From Datisca glomerata (lineage: Eukaryota > Streptophyta > Magnoliopsida > Cucurbitales > Datiscaceae), in assembly GCA_003255025.1 (NCBI GenBank), contig QANY01011430.1, forward strand, positions 788,769 through 852,768: 64,000 nucleotides of DNA, read 5' to 3'. A model generated the notes under the pieces. It was not told the origin of the DNA. It did not search any database and saw only the letters and a program-made list of their open reading frames with translations. The translations under genes and the position numbers were made by a program. Shown here one piece after another: positions 45,500 to 57,143 of this stretch (position 1 is its first letter; every line of letters starts with the position of its first letter).

Positions 45500-45716
45500 A
45501 GTAGACCCCATATAAAAGAAGGTGAAGAGTAAAAACTATTACTACCTAAGAGAGGGCAATGGTTTAACCCAAAAATTAGTAATAGTGTAACTGATTTAGA
45601 GTGAGACCTACAACTCTTTTACCTTTACTGATTTTGATAAAAAGAGTATTGAGCAAAATCAGTAATCATATCCTTTCCACTCTTTCCTTTTACTGATAGA
45701 TAAACAAGCCCTTAAT

Positions 45717-46640
45717 TTAAGGAGTGATAAAATAAAAGTTGTAACATTTTCCTTTGGGAAAAGATGATGGATGCTATTCACTTCTGTTTTTCGTAGAGGG
45801 AGAGTTACATAACTTGAGGTATAAATTCCAGACTAATAAGATGATGTCTTCACTTTGTGACTAATTGGGTACATCTCCTAATCATTGTTATCTACTTGAG
45901 AGTTCAAGACAATTTATTTTGTCAATATGAGTACGATGCAATTTTAAGTGCTCCAATGAGTAATTACTCTGACTGGAAAATCAAGAATATGGATTTCATA
46001 TATCTATAATTCATCTAATACTAGTTATGTTAACATAAATATAATCGTGTGAAAAATTGAAAGAACACAGCATGTTTATTAACCATTATATTATATTTTA
46101 ACAATACTTGTCTCATATCTTAACCAAACGATGATGAGCTTTTTCTCGGGGACAAATCAGCTCAAACCATATATTATAATTAAATTTACTTATATTAGTT
46201 TAGCTCTCACCTAAAAAAATGCAAAATTTATTGTTTTTATTATTAATTTATGTCCACGTCAATGATAAAAGAAGCTCCACTTCACATTAGCATGAGTCAC
46301 GCATTGTTGATTATATATAATTATCTAATAATGCGATAGAATTTAATGCATAAGGATTCGAATCGTGCTCATTTTTCTTATTCCATTGTTTTGTTTTTCT
46401 GCTTTTCAAAATAAAAACTAGCCCAAAATAACGTTTATTATTACTGAGTACTGACTCTAAATAAATTATTAAATTAAAAAAAGTAATAAAACTCTCATTT
46501 TAATATTTAAACAATTGATAAATATTACAAAACGCTGATAAAGTTTTCTCATTCGAATTATTCATCTCTTCCTTGTGGTGTAAATTTTTTTTGCCTTGAA
46601 GTCCGAGGATCTACAATTTGTACAGAAGGATTTAGCATTG
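45717..46640. other. Intergenic DNA upstream of the C2H2/peptidase-like pseudogene
   Basis: AT-rich; no coding frame or repeat ends recognised. It may include the former promoter of the gene fragment that starts at 46648. Confidence 0.5.
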
Positions 46641-46647
46641 CGTGATT

Positions 46648-47690
46648 ATGTCTTCATCATCAACTTGCCCTTTCTGTGATCAAATAGTTCAATCCTCAGA
46701 ACTCCAGAGGTACATTTCTTCCTTCTATTGTATAATTTGTTTGTTTTCTAAATCTGTTGTAGATTTTGTATAAATTTCTTCTGCTTTGGAGATTCAAACA
46801 ATTTATAGCTATGTTTTACTGAGAAAATGAAATTGGATTGGATTTGTTATGCTTCAGGCATGCTAACAGCCACTTCGAGGATGAGGATGAGGATGAGGAT
46901 TATTATCGTAAGCAACAGCAAGTCGCAAGGAGAGTTGGCCTGCCAAATCGCTCTTTCCTCTCCTCCTTCCCATGTATCTTCCATAACACTTTTTGTGCTA
47001 CAGTTTTCGTTGAGTACCTGTTCTTTCTAATCCCCTGATATTAGATTTTCTTTCAAATTTGCACATCTAAACCTTTTCCCGCTGATTCTGTTTTAGATTG
47101 TGCACTCTGACAAAGTTTGGTCTTCGTTTCATTTTCCCCGTTCACACTATTTGCAGGATTACCAGGTGGTAAAGGATTTGATAATTGAGAGTGAGACAAG
47201 TTTTGTGGAAACCTCTGATGCTAGAAATTCAAGTTGTGATTTGGGGACTATGGTTAAGGGAGATGGGGATATCAGTAAAAAGGTCTCTTGTTTTATCCCA
47301 AAATAATGCAGACTAATATAAATAAAAGTGAATTGAGAATGCAATCTATGAGCGGTAGAGGAGAGAAATTCTGGAGCAACAGGAGGACGATTATCAAAGA
47401 CGTCCAATAGATCCCGCAACCTAAGCTTAAAAACAGACATGGACTATTATCCTAGTTATTTGTCAGAAAACAGACATGGGCTATTACCCTAGTTATTTGT
47501 CAGAATATAAAACTGTAACTATACACAAACAGGAATATGTAATCTATAAAATTGTTTTTCCTTTCTTTTGCAGAATGTTTTGTCAGAGTCAAACTGAAAC
47601 TCCGAATTCAACATAAATAGTTTAGACGACCAGATGACTAAGAAGTGTGATGCAATGAATGAACTCAAATATCAAGGAAAAATACCGTAA
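46648..47690 (+). pseudogene. N-terminal fragment of a C2H2/UFM1-specific-peptidase-like gene
   Basis: Exon 1 (46648-46709) encodes MSSSSTCPFCDQIVQSSELQ. Joined to exon 2 (from 46858) it gives RHANSHFEDEDEDED, completing a C-X2-C-X11-H-X3-H finger. This resembles the N-terminus of plant ZUFSP/ZUP1-like proteins, which pair the finger with a C78 (UFM1-protease-like) domain. After KQQQ the frame slips and GELACQIALSSPPSH follows, as in the family's ELA(Q)QIAL motif. A donor at 46974 and acceptor at 47156 keep that frame into exon 3 (47157-47282), DYQVVKDLIIESETSFVETS. A further exon from 47574 has a TGA after seven codons. The catalytic domain is missing. Family assignment is from motif memory and moderate. 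Confidence 0.5.
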
Positions 47691-48246
47691 CGATTCACAT
47701 CAAGCCTTAATTTGTGAACTTTGGATAACAATTGGTAATTTATAGTCATCTGGTTAGTTTTTATTATTTATTTTTAAATATTGACTCAAAGGAAAAGATT
47801 GTAGTGATTCACATTGTGCCTTACACAATTTAGGTTCACGACAAAAACAAGAGAAATTTGTACAATGAATGAACAATGTCCTTAACCCATAACCACGATA
47901 GAAAATAACACTCAGATCGTGAGGGTTCAAATACCTCAGTTTTATTAACATTTATGAACTAGACAACCATTTGAAAGTTAGAGATTTCTCCCTCACTAAT
48001 GGACGATCTAGAGTCACTTAAAATATTCATAGTTAAGACAAACAAAGAATTCATTCAGAGTCACAATATCAAAACTTAACATTGTTACCTAGACATAGAC
48101 ACATTACAACTCTAGAATCTGACACAAACTCTTAAAATTCAAAAAACATTTCACAAATTCATTTCATCACAAGACTTTAACTTTTTAGAAAACGTGAACT
48201 AGATACTTTTGTCTACATGATCATATTTGCTTTGATACCAACTATA
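47691..48246 (-). other. Probable leader of a minus-strand Ty3 element
   Basis: On the minus strand, TTGGTATCAAAGC near 48232-48244 resembles an iMet-type primer site just after an LTR end (the left arm of the inverted repeat). The rest is AT-rich with no coding frame. A pol III B-box-like GGGTTCAAATACC at 47917 has no convincing A box. Confidence 0.4.
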
Positions 48247-49609
48247 ACAACCTAAAAATTTAACAGTTTTAATTTAATATTTTACCAAAAATATCACAGA
48301 AGCTAGGTAATTTTTTTAAAAAAACAAACTCACATTAAATGCGATAATATATTATAGAAAATCAAATCCTTCATCAAACTCCTAATTATATAAAAATAAA
48401 TTTTACTAATTAAAACATTCAAGAACTCAAGAGTACGTGTTTTGAAATCTCACAATTTGACTCAAATAAAACCCAACCTCAAAAAAACAATTACTAAGAC
48501 TTTTAAATACGACTCGATGACTCTTGTCCGTTGCCAAAGACTCTAGACCTCTTTGACAATAAACTCCTCATCAATGTTATCATTATCTGGAAATTTATAA
48601 GAAAACGGAGTGAGTATATAGAAATATACTCAGTAAGTGAAATTTTCATATGTAATGGTTTGAATTGTATGTCTGAAAATTTATAATGGAACTCTGTTTA
48701 AATTTTGTAATATATGGTGTTCTTTGATGTTATCTTTGTTCTTATTATTGTCAAATTATGATGTTGATGTGTTATGTTAGGTTATATGATTGATAATTTA
48801 ACATATGTTTTAAGATGAGGAAAATACTGTATGAATGCATGAAAGAAATTACACTGTGTCATTAGGGTCACGTGCCCACCATTCTGCTCTATTTTCCTTG
48901 TCCTTCAGGAAATGTCTCTGTTTGCCTAATCCTTAGGGAAATGGTCTCTGCTATATGTTTTGGTTAGTTTTGTGGGAAGGCGTTTGTGGAAGTGGTTCCA
49001 CCTCTTCAAAGGTGCGGAGTAGTACTCGTGAGAAATGTCACATGTACTTACCTCACAACTAACAATTACCAACTGGTAATCTCTGTTCTGGGTGTGGTGG
49101 GGAACTCTAATTGAAGTTGTCCATCGAACTCTGTGAGAAAGATCTGAAAAGTATGCATGTATTACGATTTGTATGTGATTGTGAATGTTGTTCTATTTTA
49201 CATATGTGATATTTTACTTACTGAGTATATTTCTATATACTCACTCCATTTTCTTATTAAATTTTCAGATGATAATAACATTGATGATGAGTTTATTATC
49301 GAAGAGGTCTAAAGTCTCTGGCAATGGACGAGAGTCATTGAGTCGTATTTAAAAGTCTTAATAATTCTTTATTTGAGGTTTGGTCTTATTTAAATTTAAA
49401 TCGTGAGACTTCAAAACACGCACTATTGGATTCTTGAGTGTTTTAATTAGTAAAATTTCTTTTTATGTAATTAGGAGTTTGATGAAGGATTTGATTTTCT
49501 ATAATACATTATTGTATTTAATGTGAGTTTTTTTTTAATTTACGTAGCTTTCGTGATATTTTTAGTAAAATATTTAACTAAAACTTGGTTAAATTTTTTG
49601 GTTGTTACA
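48247..49609. repeat. Large inverted repeat made of Ty3 LTR ends
   Basis: The left arm (about 48247-48660) is the reverse complement of the right arm (about 49195-49609), with roughly 85-90% identity by eye and a 535-bp spacer. The right arm ends GGTTGTTACA like an LTR 3' end. The left arm, read on the minus strand, ends the same way and is followed by a primer-site-like sequence. Two related LTRs thus face away from each other. The spacer probably is the 5' part of the plus-strand LTR. Confidence 0.75.
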
Positions 49610-49610
49610 T

Positions 49611-49735
49611 CAACACTCCTAAGCAGAGGCACTTAGACATTCCTCAGCGGAAGCACTTCAGCACTCCTCAGCGGAGGCATTTTGGCACTCCTAAGCAGAG
49701 GCACTTCGACACTCCTCAGCGGAGGCACTTAAGCA
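49611..49735. repeat. 24-bp tandem repeat
   Basis: Five units of CACTCCTCAGCGGAGGCACT plus TCGA-like tail, some with AAGCAGAGG variants. CTCC and GGAG within each unit can pair. Translated in the frame opening at 49585 it gives TPQRRHF-type octapeptides. Confidence 0.85.
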
Positions 49736-49744
49736 CGGAGGAAA

Positions 49745-50235
49745 TTTTTTTCAAAATCCTCCTAAAGGGGCGAAGCATGTTACAAACACCCTATGACGAA
49801 GGCATGTCTAATGGAGGTAAATATTTTGAAATTTTTCTAAGGGGGAACATACTACAAATACCCTATAGGGGATGCACGTTCAATGGAGGCATGTCCAACG
49901 GGGGCAATTTTTTTGGAATTTTCCTAAGGGGGAAGCATACTATAAACACCCTATGATAAAGGCACGTTCAATGGAGGCATGTCCAACGAAGGCAAAAAAT
50001 TTCAAAAGTTTTCTAAGGGGGGAAGGATACTACAAACACTCTATGACGCAGGCACGTTCAATGGAGGCATGTCCAACGGGGGCAAAAATTTTCAAAATTT
50101 TCCTACAGGGGGGAGGATACCACAAACACTTTATGACAGAGGCACGTTCAATGGAGGCATGTCCAACGATGGAAAATTTTTCGACATTTTCCTATGGGGA
50201 AGCATACTACTACAAACACCCTATGGCGAACATAT
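49745..50235. repeat. 90-bp tandem repeat, in frame
   Basis: Five to six units. GGAGGCATGTCCAACG recurs at about 49885, 49974, 50064 and 50154, giving spacings of 89, 90 and 90 bp. Units share GGCACGTTCAATGGAGGCAT, ATTTTCCTAAGGGGG and ACTACAAACACCCTATGA. Frames read GTFNGGMSNGGKNFQNFP-type 30-residue repeats. Whether any of it is translated is unknown. It follows a Ty3 LTR end. Confidence 0.85.
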
Positions 50236-50761
50236 TACAAACATACACCACTAATAAACAAACTTACAAATATTAAAATTTTTATTAAAAAAACTAACTA
50301 GACTTATATTCTTCTTTCTATCTTCTTACTTCTTCCCAAAATTAAACTTGATTGAGAATGGAAGTATAGATGCAAGGGTTGAAAATGTGAGATTTGGGTC
50401 TGAAGTTGAACAAGTAGTTTTATCTACATGCTTGTTGGCTCGTTAACCACGGAAAATGTAGTTATATCATTATGGGCTAATTAAGTGATCCTGAGCATGG
50501 GCCATTTCTATTGAATAAAATGAGTTCAAATTAATTACGTAAGCGAAAAATGTAAGGTAGTACCACGGGAAAATTAGAGATTTGAACTAACTTTTACATC
50601 AATTTTGTTAAATAACTAAAAAAAATTCTAATTTGTAATAATCACCGGCTTTGTTCAAATCCCTAATTTACAATTTTCCAACCTTAGCTTCATTAGCGTC
50701 CATTAATGGCAACAACTTATTCTTCCTCTTCCCGATCCCCATTCTCTTCGTCACCCAAGCC

Positions 50762-50962
50762 ATGAGTGCTGAGAAGCTCGCCTCCATCATACATGTCATC
50801 TTCACCATCGGTCCTTGCGCCGATGACGAGCCCAACCTCCTCTTGTACGTAGAACTCAGCTCTCACCACGATAAACTCTGCAACCACGACATGGAGAGGA
50901 AAGAAGTTTCAGATCTTTTGAAGGCCGTGGTTCTGGGGTTGAAGAATTCAATAATTTCTTGA
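50762..50962 (+). CDS. Small unidentified coding-like frame
   Basis: From the ATG at 50762 it encodes 66 residues, MSAEKLASIIHVIFTIGPCA onward, with NLLLYVELSSHHDKLCNHDM and ERKEVSDLLKAVVLGLKN, ending TGA at 50960. The frame is open upstream to 50651 but that part looks untranslated. A second start at 50704 (MATTYSSSSRSPFSSSP) is in another frame. Composition is coding-like and differs from the AT-rich surroundings. It may be a fragment of a host gene. I do not recognise the family. Confidence 0.3.
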   Translation: MSAEKLASIIHVIFTIGPCADDEPNLLLYVELSSHHDKLCNHDMERKEVSDLLKAVVLGLKNSIIS

Positions 50963-51164
50963 TTTTGTGGTTTGATTTCTGGATTTCTAAGATTCAAGAG
51001 AGAGAGAGGTGAAGAACAGAAGGAGGAGACGGGTTTGAGTATGGGAAGAGATTTGGTACTGGTGATTTTTATTCATGATGTATAATTATTACGGATGGTA
51101 TATAAAAATATAGTTTTGTATATTGAAATATACTATGGTATATTAATATATATTATTATGGGTG

Positions 51165-53106
51165 TTTTGCTGACCATCAATGACGTATGTCACGCTGCAC
51201 CAAATAACTTCGTGACAAAGGAATGTTTCAAAGGATAGGAACCAACCTCGCCTGGTCAGTAGCGAGGGAGCTTAGATCGCACAGACCTGAGCACATGAAG
51301 GGCAGGAAGAATGGAGCTTGCGAAGAGAGCTTGGAGAACCTTGAGTTCTAGGGTCATCATTACCCACTGAAAGTGATATCCAAGGTAGCACATTCGCACA
51401 GGCCTGAATGCCCCACGAGTCCAATCACAGTGGCAGAATGTAAGATAAGCCCCAGTCCAGTCACTTCGAAAGTACATCAACATTTAATATTTGTCGCTTT
51501 ATGTCAAAGGTCGTCTCCCTCCCGTCCAATCAAGGGCAGTCATTGCAGTCCTCGTGTCCTGTGAAGCTTCCTTTTCACGCTCCTGGGGCTTCTTCGACAC
51601 GCTTTCTCCCACAAGGCTTTAGGTACAAATACCCTTATGTACTGGAGAAAGAAGTATGGTATTTTCTCCCCTCAGGAAACTATCTCAAAATAACTTAGGA
51701 TACTGACTTAGGCATTGGAGACCCTTAGGCGAGGTAACCACCCCCTAGTTCTCCTCACCTTCGGATTTTTTATTTGTGTTTTACAGATCCCCGACAATGA
51801 GGACAATCATACTTAGTAAGGAAGACACGTATCAATACTGCTATGATTTTTTGCATCAACAGTTGGAGTCATTTGTGGGAACGACGGTAAAATTGTTCCA
51901 ATTCAAAACACTTGAAACCCTTTCTCTTCCACAATGAGAGGATGAGTTTGGCGCCCCACACCGACAAAGTCCGAGGCGAGGAGGGGTATCCACCCTTCTC
52001 CTCATCGAAAGAAAAATCATCTATCGTCATGATGATTACACGACGAAGGAAGAAGAATACAAAGGCTGTGTAACCTCTGAGGTAACTAAGAGAGGGTGGA
52101 AAGACACGCTAGTCATCGCTCAAATAGTAGTTACGCGAATGATCCCCCCATAACATAAAGGCTCATTGACGGGGTGGTCATGCACTTACGAAACCCTGGG
52201 GGAAAACTATCCAAGAAAGGGCGGGACAACGCCTTAACTTGAAGAAACTGCCATCTTTTGAGGAAACTGGGACCAAAGCCAAATCAAGCTTCTGATGGCC
52301 AAGCTTCTGATGGCCAAGCTTCCCCCATTAATGGTCGAGGTTCTGGTTGGGATCATCCTAAGAAGATAAAGGAAGGAACAACATATTGATAAGGGTTTGA
52401 AAGGAGAGAACCCCATCAAACAACCTCGAGTGTGCTTATGGTCGTTCATCGTGACACTAGACGAATGAGGAGAACATGGATGTTGAAGAAAGAATGAAGG
52501 CAGAGACCTATAAAGGACCTTCCAGGGCAATATATGAGCAATTGCGAAAGATGGGTGAAAATATTGGTAGGCCACCCTCCGTCCAGCTCTTTGGAGTCCA
52601 TTTTCCCACCAATAGTTATACAAGCCTCCCGCACAAACGAAAGATGGGGGAAAATATTGGTAGGCCACCCTCCGTCCAGCCTCCCGCACAAACGAAGCCA
52701 CGATGTAAGGTCTTTCGCATCTAAAATACAGAGCCTTAAATCAATCCTCCACCACGATTGAAACGCAGATATGGGTTATACAACTCCCAGCTCCCACATC
52801 CCGCCTCAGGTGAAACGGAAGGAGGAGGGTCATGTCAAGATTGGTACACGAGCTCATAGGTCAAACTTGACTTGAAGCCCTGGTAAAAAAATGATGGTAG
52901 TCAAAACTTTTTACGCCAGCCTTCGAGGGAATCATGTCATTAAAAATGGGACATTCGAGCGTGTTCCTGCCAAGCCTGGAGAGCAGTCTAGAGAAGAACA
53001 TGAAAGACCATAAGAATTAATTAATCACCCGCCAGAGCGAACAAAGAATGTAGTTCAGGGCAAATTGACACTATCTCGAGCAAAAATGGGGAGCTTAGGA
53101 AGTTAT
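51165..53106 (+). mobile_element. Ty3 Tat-like element, LTR and leader, left part (interrupted)
   Basis: GACTTAGGCATTGGAGACCC (51704) and GTAACCACCCCCTAG match the conserved GACTTGAGCGTCGGAG...ACCACCCCGG motif of Tat-type LTRs. The LTR end is near 51861 (GCATCAACA), followed by GTTGGAGTCATTTGTGGGAA, a decayed form of TTGGCGCCGTCTGTGGGAA. The leader/gag region 51865-53106 has no intact frame. Its start near 51165 is a guess. At 53106 it is split by a Copia-1 solo LTR and continues at 63773. Confidence 0.6.
52536..52700. repeat. Local duplication in the Tat-like leader
   Basis: AGATGGGTGAAAATATTGGT with GGCCACCCTCCGTCCAGC (52549-52591) recurs at 52642-52683, and the CCTCCCGCACAAACGAA block appears at 52625 and 52680. 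These are two copies of about 95 bp. A smaller duplication of TTCTGATGGCCAAGC lies at 52289-52318. Confidence 0.8.
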
Positions 53107-53740
53107 TGTTGGAATCAGCAGCATCACGTGGCGGAGGCGTGGTGGTTTTTAAAAATAAATTAAAACTTTATCGTTTGAAAACAAAAAATAATTGTGACGC
53201 CATTATATATCTATACATTAAATAAAAGACATAAGAATTATACCTCTTGTAATCTTATCAAGCGTCCTTGCAAACGATGGACTTACAATCTCATGAACAA
53301 CACACTGCGAGATCCTTACCAAGATCTCCAAGTCAATCCTCAAACATATTAGGACGTGTCTGGCCGCGTTGAATAAATCAAAGACACTTTCCTGTCTTTA
53401 GAGGTACTCAACACATTAGATCTAAAGATTTTAGAGAATGACTATTTGAGATAGAACTCTTAGGTCAATAGAACATTATCAATATGAATCTTCTAGGTTA
53501 AAGACCCTTTCAATTTTTTGGGATGTAAATAATAAATTATTTATTTAGTGTGCCATTGTAGTGGGATCCACTGCAATTTGTGCAACACTGCAGTGTCAAA
53601 TGGCATTGCAGTGTGCCGTGTGGATCAGCGGTACCTCATGACACTGCTGATTCACGGTACCACTATAGTGCCATGTGGCACTACAGTGTGACACGCGTTA
53701 CTGTAGTGTCATGTTGTAGTATAGTAACTCATGTCAATCT

Positions 53741-55616
53741 TGTTGGGATCGGCTGACTTTAAAATTAATTAAAAATAAGTTTGAACCACGAATAGTTTGT
53801 GGGCGGAATATAAAAAAAATCAATTAACTTGTTTAATCAAATTGAATAACTTAAAATTAAACACTGTGCGATTATGCATGCACGACGATAAACGTGAAGA
53901 TAAGGTTAGAAACAATTTTTTCACCTATACTTTGTATCGGAGATTTTCTGAACTGGCGAGATTCCTTCAAGCGTTCTTCGTGTTTTTCAAGGTTCGGGAT
54001 CTGAATCATGCACTTCAACTCCAAGATATATTTATGAATTTCATCCACTAACAACCACCCGTTAATTTCAGAAATATATCTCACGAGAATTTTGTGTAGA
54101 AATTTGAGTGTGAGCTCTCAAAACGATTGAAGAAAAAAAATAAAAAAAATCTCCTTTTACTTTATTAATAAGCAATTTATCTTATCCCAGATCTATTTAC
54201 AATCCGATTGCTATTAGATATTGATAAAATGTAATTTTTGATATTTATAAATATATCCATATATTTTTAAATTTCTGAAAATTCACCTCACATATTTATA
54301 ATTGCCAAAAAATGTAATATTACCTATTGTTTGAGTTGTATCGAGATTCATCAATCTAATTGATAAATTAATTGATCATTATCAATTAATTAATTAATTT
54401 TTTTATTTACTAATCATCTAATAATTAAAAAATAATAAATTAATTAATTTTAATACATATAATCATACTTAACTAATTAAGTGACATCACCCATTCCATA
54501 TAGGGGTAGGAAATATGTATTGGCACCAAAACACATTTTGATCTAATTTACTTCGTTTCTTTATTTCTGTTATCATAAGCTATTTCAGAGACTAAATGAA
54601 CCCACATGAACAAAGCTAAGGATTCAAATACCTGACGAATTTATCTTCATAAATTCTCGACCTATTTAATTCTGACATCGTACGACTCCACCATAGGTTC
54701 AATGATGAATCAACTCTAGATTCGTGTGCGTTACATTTTCTGTTGGTGTAAATAAATCATTTTATTTTCACGGTCCGCATAATATTTTAACATAATACAC
54801 ATCTGAATATCAGTAACAATAGCAGAATATAAATTACCGTTTACTCCCTTGTTATTATTTCCTTAACTCATTTATTAACTGTGAATAAGAAAGACATAAT
54901 AGTGAATTGTCTCTAACAATTCACAAGTCTTAATCAATGACTCAATTCATTGAATATCTCACCAGATTAATTTATTCTCACACCTATCAATAAAACATAA
55001 GATGATATTGTTGCATTCATGATTGAACACCAAATTTTCATATCTGTGAATCACGTAACTCCAGCTTAATTGAATTGCAATCCCAACAACTGAGGTATTG
55101 CCCTCTAATTCGAACTCACTCATTTAATGTATCAAATATTGCAACTAACCAAGTCAAGTTACGTATTCACCTCAGGATTAAGGTATTTATTAAAATACCC
55201 TTAAGGTCTAATAATTAGATTTAGAGCTTGGTAAACGGTTTTGAGTTCTAAACTAATTAGTTACCGGTCTATTCAACATGTTCATAATATGTTTATATTA
55301 ACCGTTTGGGTCTCTACTCTCATGCTCGAAGACTGACATCCATTAGTTCAACCTAACATTTGTGCCGGATTCGATTGTTCAGTCGATCCTAAGACTATAA
55401 TTATCTTTCTGAACTTTCTCAGAAGAGTTCGTCTGGAGACGCTTCTATCTTCACTCTTCGTTCGTTGATTAAAGTTTTATTGAGTAATTTATAAACACAA
55501 TTTAATTTATAATAAAACTTTCAATTTATTCATAAGAATTCAATAATATTAATGTCTGAGAAATAACTAAATAGATAAATAGTTATTGCACGCTGCTTTA
55601 TGGACATATTCCAAAA
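53741..55616 (-). repeat. 3' LTR of Copia-2 copy C
   Basis: Reverse complement of the 29400-31389 LTR. On the plus strand it starts TGTTGGGATCGG and ends GGACATATTCCAAAA. It contains the AATTAATTAATT block (54380-54450) shared with the other copies. Confidence 0.88.
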
Positions 55617-55621
55617 ATCTC

Positions 55622-57143
55622 TCACTTGAACTAAAGTATGTGTGTACAATCTCTCATCCCCAAGCCCTTCAAATGATCATAAAAAACTTTACTGCTTAAA
55701 GTCTTCATGAATGGCTTTGTCAGGTTGTTGACCGTCCAAATATGCGTAACCACAATGTCTCTGCGCTGAACAATTTCTCTAATAAGGTGATATTTACGTT
55801 CTATGTTTGGATCTCTTATGGCTTCTAGGTTCCATAGAATTTGATACAACCTCACTGTTATCATAATAAAGTGTCATGGGTTTGCTAGCGTATGGAACAA
55901 CTTCTAGAGTTTTCAAGAACTTCCTTAGCCATACAGGCTCATTTGTAGCTTCACAAGCTACCACATATTCAGCTTCCATGGCAGAATCAGCAATGCAAGA
56001 TTGCTTGATACTTCTCCATACAACGGCTCCACCATTCAGGATGAACACCGATCCTGGAGTGGACCTCCTAGAATCCTTGTTTGTTTGGACATCAGAATTA
56101 ATATACCTTGTCATATTCAGGCCAGTACCTGATACACAAGCATGTAGTTCCTTGTTCTCCTCAGATACTTAAGGATATGCTTGACAGTATTCCAATGCTC
56201 GATTCTAGGATTAGATTAAAAATGGCTCACCACGCCCATGGCATAGAAAATGTCTGGCCTAGTGCAAAACATTGGATACATGAGACTTCTTACGGCTGAG
56301 GCATATGGAACTTTCTCATGTTTTCCTATTCTTGAGGAGTCTTGGAAAACTGCTCATTGTAGAGGTTGACTCCATAACTAAAAGGAAGAAATCATTTCTT
56401 GGAGTTTTGCATATTGAAGCGATCCAACATCTTATCAATATAAGATACTTGAGATAGTGTCAATTGTATGTTCTTTGTATCTTGAAAGATCTGAATATCT
56501 AAGATAAATGCAACTTCTCCAAGATCCTTCATATCAAATTACTTTGAAAGCCAAATCTTGACCTCAGATAATTTTTCTATATCATTCCCAATGAGTAAAA
56601 TATCATCTACGTACATGAATTGGAAAACCATATTCTCTTCGTAATCAGCTTATACATACATGGCTCGTCCACTAACTGTACAAAACCATAGTTTTTAACA
56701 TTTCACCTGGATTTAATATTCCACGATCATGACGCTTGCGTAAGTCCATAAATGGACTTCTGCAGTTCACAATCTTTGCCCTCTTGACCTTTCTCCATGA
56801 ACCCGTCTGGTTGAACCATATAAAGGCGCTCATTAAGATTGTCATTCAGAAAAGCAGTCTTGACGTCCATTTGCCAGATTTCATAATCAATGGCAATAGA
56901 AATGGGCAAAAGGATTCGGATGGATTTAAGCATGGCCACCAGCGAGAAGGTATTCTCATAATCTATATCTTCCTTTTGGGTGTAGCTCTTGGCTACCAGC
57001 CTAGTTTTGAATGTCTTTACATTCCCATCTAGACCTTTTTTCTTCTTATAGATCCATTTGCATCCGACGGGTTTTACCCCTTCAGAAGGATCTACACGCT
57101 TCCAAACTCTTTTTGAGTACATCAAATGTATCTTAACGTTCAT
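55622..57143 (-). pseudogene. Copia-2 copy C reverse transcriptase and RNase H remnant
   Basis: Reading down the minus strand, RT 57143-56727 is one open block with VGCKWIYKKKKGLDGNVKTF, TRLVAKSYTQKEDIDYENTF, YEIWQMDVKTAFLND and SIYGLTQAS. The metal-binding YVDD region near 56605-56620 is readable as MYVDDILLIGND. RNase H follows from 56114 ([33 protein letters not shown]) and the C-terminus ends at 55631. A frameshift after about 55797 splits RNase H. It is the best preserved RT in the window but not intact. Confidence 0.85.

Larger units (their letters stand above)
43606..45716. mobile_element. Possible MITE interrupted by the hAT element
   Basis: The left end AGGAAATGTTTACTAAATGG and the reverse complement of the right end, AGGGCTTGTTTATCTATCAG, are similar over about 22 bp. 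Related A/T-rich purine runs (AGGTAAAAG, GGAAAGAG) lie inside both ends. Without the hAT insertion it would be about 0.58 kb. No clear target duplication was found, so this is tentative. Confidence 0.35.

Noticed and set aside
46340..46375. GGATTCGAATCGT as a tRNA or SINE B box
   Set aside because: No A box at the right distance and no tRNA fold.
47905..47935. GGGTTCAAATACC as a pol III B box
   Set aside because: No convincing A box upstream; it lies in probable retroelement leader.
52234..52761. Frames of 75-155 codons in the Tat-like leader on both strands
   Set aside because: They overlap a local duplication and one another in different frames, and show no recognised domain.
55876..56299. 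Plus-strand frames of 63-98 codons within Copia-2 copy C
   Set aside because: The minus strand here carries clear RNase H motifs, so these are antisense shadows.
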